Source: an uncultured Opitutia bacterium (GTDB taxonomy: Bacteria; Verrucomicrobiota; Verrucomicrobiia; Opitutales; UBA953). From it: a DNA stretch of 14,323 nt. Below, piece after piece: positions 13,441 through 14,323 of this stretch. The notes beneath the pieces are model-generated. The model made no database searches. It was not told the origin of the DNA and saw only the letters and a list, made by a program, of their open reading frames with translations. Location: contig CAINSX010000281.1 of NCBI GenBank assembly GCA_903853185.1, positions 1-14,323 on the forward strand, read 5' to 3'. A program made the translations under genes and the position numbers. Each line of letters begins with the position of its first letter. Within the stretch, counting starts at the first letter, position 1.

Positions 13441-14055
13441 ATGAGGATGAGCGAGCCGACCAGCGATGTTCCCCGGCCTGCGACCACGCTGTCGCGGATG
13501 CTGGTAGGGGAGTCTAAGGTTGTCGGGACTTTGCCGGATGGGCCCGTGTTACTGTGCGGAAATCATGTCAGCTACCGGGACGTCTTCCTGTTCGCGGTGG
13601 TCCGTGCGTCGTCCCGGTTGCTGGTGGATCCGTTGGTCTTCTCGTTCCCGTTCTTAAAGAAGTATGCGCTGCGCTGGGGCTTCGTGCAGGTATCGATCGA
13701 CGCCGCCGTGGCGTTGCTGAAGCAGGGTCAGACCGTGGCGATTTGCCCGACCGGACTGGTCGAGGCGCTCGGCGAGGCGGAGTTGCCGTTCAAGACCGGC
13801 GCAGTGCGCATCGCGCAGCAGGCCGGCGTCCCGATGGTCCCGGTGTATTTCCATTATGGCAGTTATCCTGGCCGCTGGGTGACGCCGTTCTCGATCACCG
13901 TGCAGAACATCCTCCTCTTCTGCCTCTGGCCGTTCTATCGCCACGGCGTCACCATCGTTGTCGGCGCGCCGATGGATCCCGCCGGCGACGTGAAAGAGCG
14001 TACGAAGGCGTTGAAGGCGGCGGTCGAAGGTTTGAAGCCGGGGAATCGAGTATAG
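13441..14055 (+). CDS. Lysophospholipid acyltransferase-family protein (LPLAT, MGAT/DGAT2-like pattern)
   Basis: Probable membrane-associated acyltransferase. Starts at 13441 and 13447 (MRM) are both possible, and neither has a Shine-Dalgarno sequence; numbering is from 13441 (204 residues). CGNHVSYRD (39-47) supplies the catalytic HX4D (His42, Asp47). The usual PlsC motif FPEGTRS is absent. In its place stands ICPTGLVEALGEAELPFKTG (101-120), then AVRIAQQAGVPMVPVYFHYG (121-140). The G-x-x-E-A-L followed by K-x-G and VPV fits the MGAT/DGAT2-like branch of the superfamily (GGxxEAL) better than PlsC. A hydrophobic segment lies at 150-165 (FSITVQNILLFCLWPF). The substrate is unknown: a phospholipid, acylglycerol or other lipid acceptor is possible. 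It is about two thirds the length of typical DGAT2. The stop codon falls within a GAGTATAG repeat. Confidence 0.8.
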   Translation: MRMSEPTSDVPRPATTLSRMLVGESKVVGTLPDGPVLLCGNHVSYRDVFLFAVVRASSRLLVDPLVFSFPFLKKYALRWGFVQVSIDAAVALLKQGQTVAICPTGLVEALGEAELPFKTGAVRIAQQAGVPMVPVYFHYGSYPGRWVTPFSITVQNILLFCLWPFYRHGVTIVVGAPMDPAGDVKERTKALKAAVEGLKPGNRV

Positions 14056-14076
14056 AGTATGGAGGTTGGAGTATAG
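14048..14076 (+). repeat. GAGTATAG short-repeat cluster
   Basis: GAGTATAG (14048-14055), GAGTATGG (14055-14062) and GAGTATAG (14069-14076) form a small imperfect cluster. The first copy supplies the last codon and the TAG stop of the acyltransferase gene. The composition differs from the flanking GC-rich coding DNA. It may be a remnant of a dispersed intergenic repeat family. Confidence 0.6.
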
Positions 14077-14085
14077 ACGGCCGGA

Positions 14086-14106
14086 GGACAGCACGTGGTG
14101 CTATCC
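14086..14106. terminator. Possible hairpin between converging genes
   Basis: GGAcAGCAC and GTGCTaTCC pair around the loop GTG with one C-A mismatch. The hairpin lies between the stop of the plus-strand acyltransferase and the stop of the minus-strand gene at the right edge. It has no T-tract, so a terminator role is only suggested by position. Confidence 0.35.
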
Positions 14107-14113
14107 CTACCGC

Positions 14114-14323
14114 TTACTTGATCCCGGGGAGGCGGTCGAAGGGGATGCGCAGGTAAAAGCCCAGGCCTTCGGACGACTTGTAGAGGATGCCGACGCCGGT
14201 GGCTTCGACGGACTTCGGGTCGACGCCGGGGGCGTTGAGCAGGAAGGCCTTGGTCTCGGCGAGCGCCTGTGGGATGGGGGTGCCGTGTTCGAGCGCGTGT
14301 TCGAGACGTTCCTGATACGACGC
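14114..14323 (-). CDS. C-terminal end of an unidentified protein (5' partial)
   Basis: A minus-strand frame is open from the window edge to the TAA at 14116-14114, giving 69 residues that I translated by hand. It begins ASYQERLEHALEHGTPIP and ends LGFYLRIPFDRLPGIK. The middle includes KAFLLNAPGVDPKSVEATGV and GILYKSSEGLG. The composition is typical of a real coding frame in this genome, and no signal or membrane segment is seen in this part. I do not recognise the family. The gene converges with the acyltransferase across 58 bases holding short repeats and a hairpin. Its start lies outside the window. Confidence 0.65.
   Translation of the reverse strand, partial: ASYQERLEHALEHGTPIPQALAETKAFLLNAPGVDPKSVEATGVGILYKSSEGLGFYLRIPFDRLPGIK

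Noticed and set aside
13353..13487. N-terminal extension of the Sel1-repeat gene to 13487
   Set aside because: The extension crosses the divergent gap and the start of the acyltransferase gene; the signal peptide begins exactly at the ATG at 13352.
1..14323. CRISPR array, insertion sequence, or toxin-antitoxin pair
   Set aside because: No regularly spaced repeats, no transposase motifs with terminal inverted repeats, and no small overlapping gene pair of that type were found.

Overview
The window is GC-rich, densely coding bacterial DNA. It is probably from a member of the Verrucomicrobiota, perhaps an Opitutae-like lineage. That placement is inferred from a fused MurC-MurB protein, the murC/B-ddl-ftsQ-ftsA-ftsZ gene order, a DUF2851 protein and the high GC; no rRNA or marker phylogeny was available.

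Region 1 (1-6424, + strand) is the distal part of a division and cell wall (dcw) cluster: a MurC-MurB fusion cut by the left window edge, D-Ala-D-Ala ligase (ddl), ftsQ, ftsA and ftsZ. Neighbouring genes overlap by an ATGA or sit 1-2 bases apart, so they are almost certainly one transcription unit. The first two make peptidoglycan precursor. The last three make the bitopic divisome protein, the membrane anchor and the Z-ring polymer. FtsZ keeps its GTP-binding loops and a C-terminal FtsA-binding peptide, but its catalytic T7 loop has lost two of three key polar residues. That is the most striking observation here.

Region 2 (6472-9612) holds sufS (cysteine desulfurase, +). A perfect bidirectional terminator separates it from two minus-strand genes: a small secreted Gly/Pro-rich, helical protein with a near-consensus promoter that predicts a leaderless mRNA, and a DUF2851 protein.

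Region 3 (9723-11878) starts with tRNA-Ser(UGA). Two genes of visibly lower GC follow, divergent from each other and both encoding exported proteins of unknown role. One carries a CxxC pair and Sel1 repeats. A tRNA-adjacent acquired segment is possible, but no att repeat was found.

Region 4 (11911-14323) returns to high GC: a NodB-like (CE4) exported deacetylase and a small Sel1-repeat exported protein on the minus strand, an acyltransferase resembling the MGAT/DGAT2-type LPLAT branch on the plus strand, a short GAGTATAG repeat cluster, and the C-terminal end of an unidentified minus-strand gene running off the right edge.

Most start codons lack a recognisable Shine-Dalgarno sequence; ddl is the clear exception. 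No insertion sequence, CRISPR array, rRNA or phage gene was seen.
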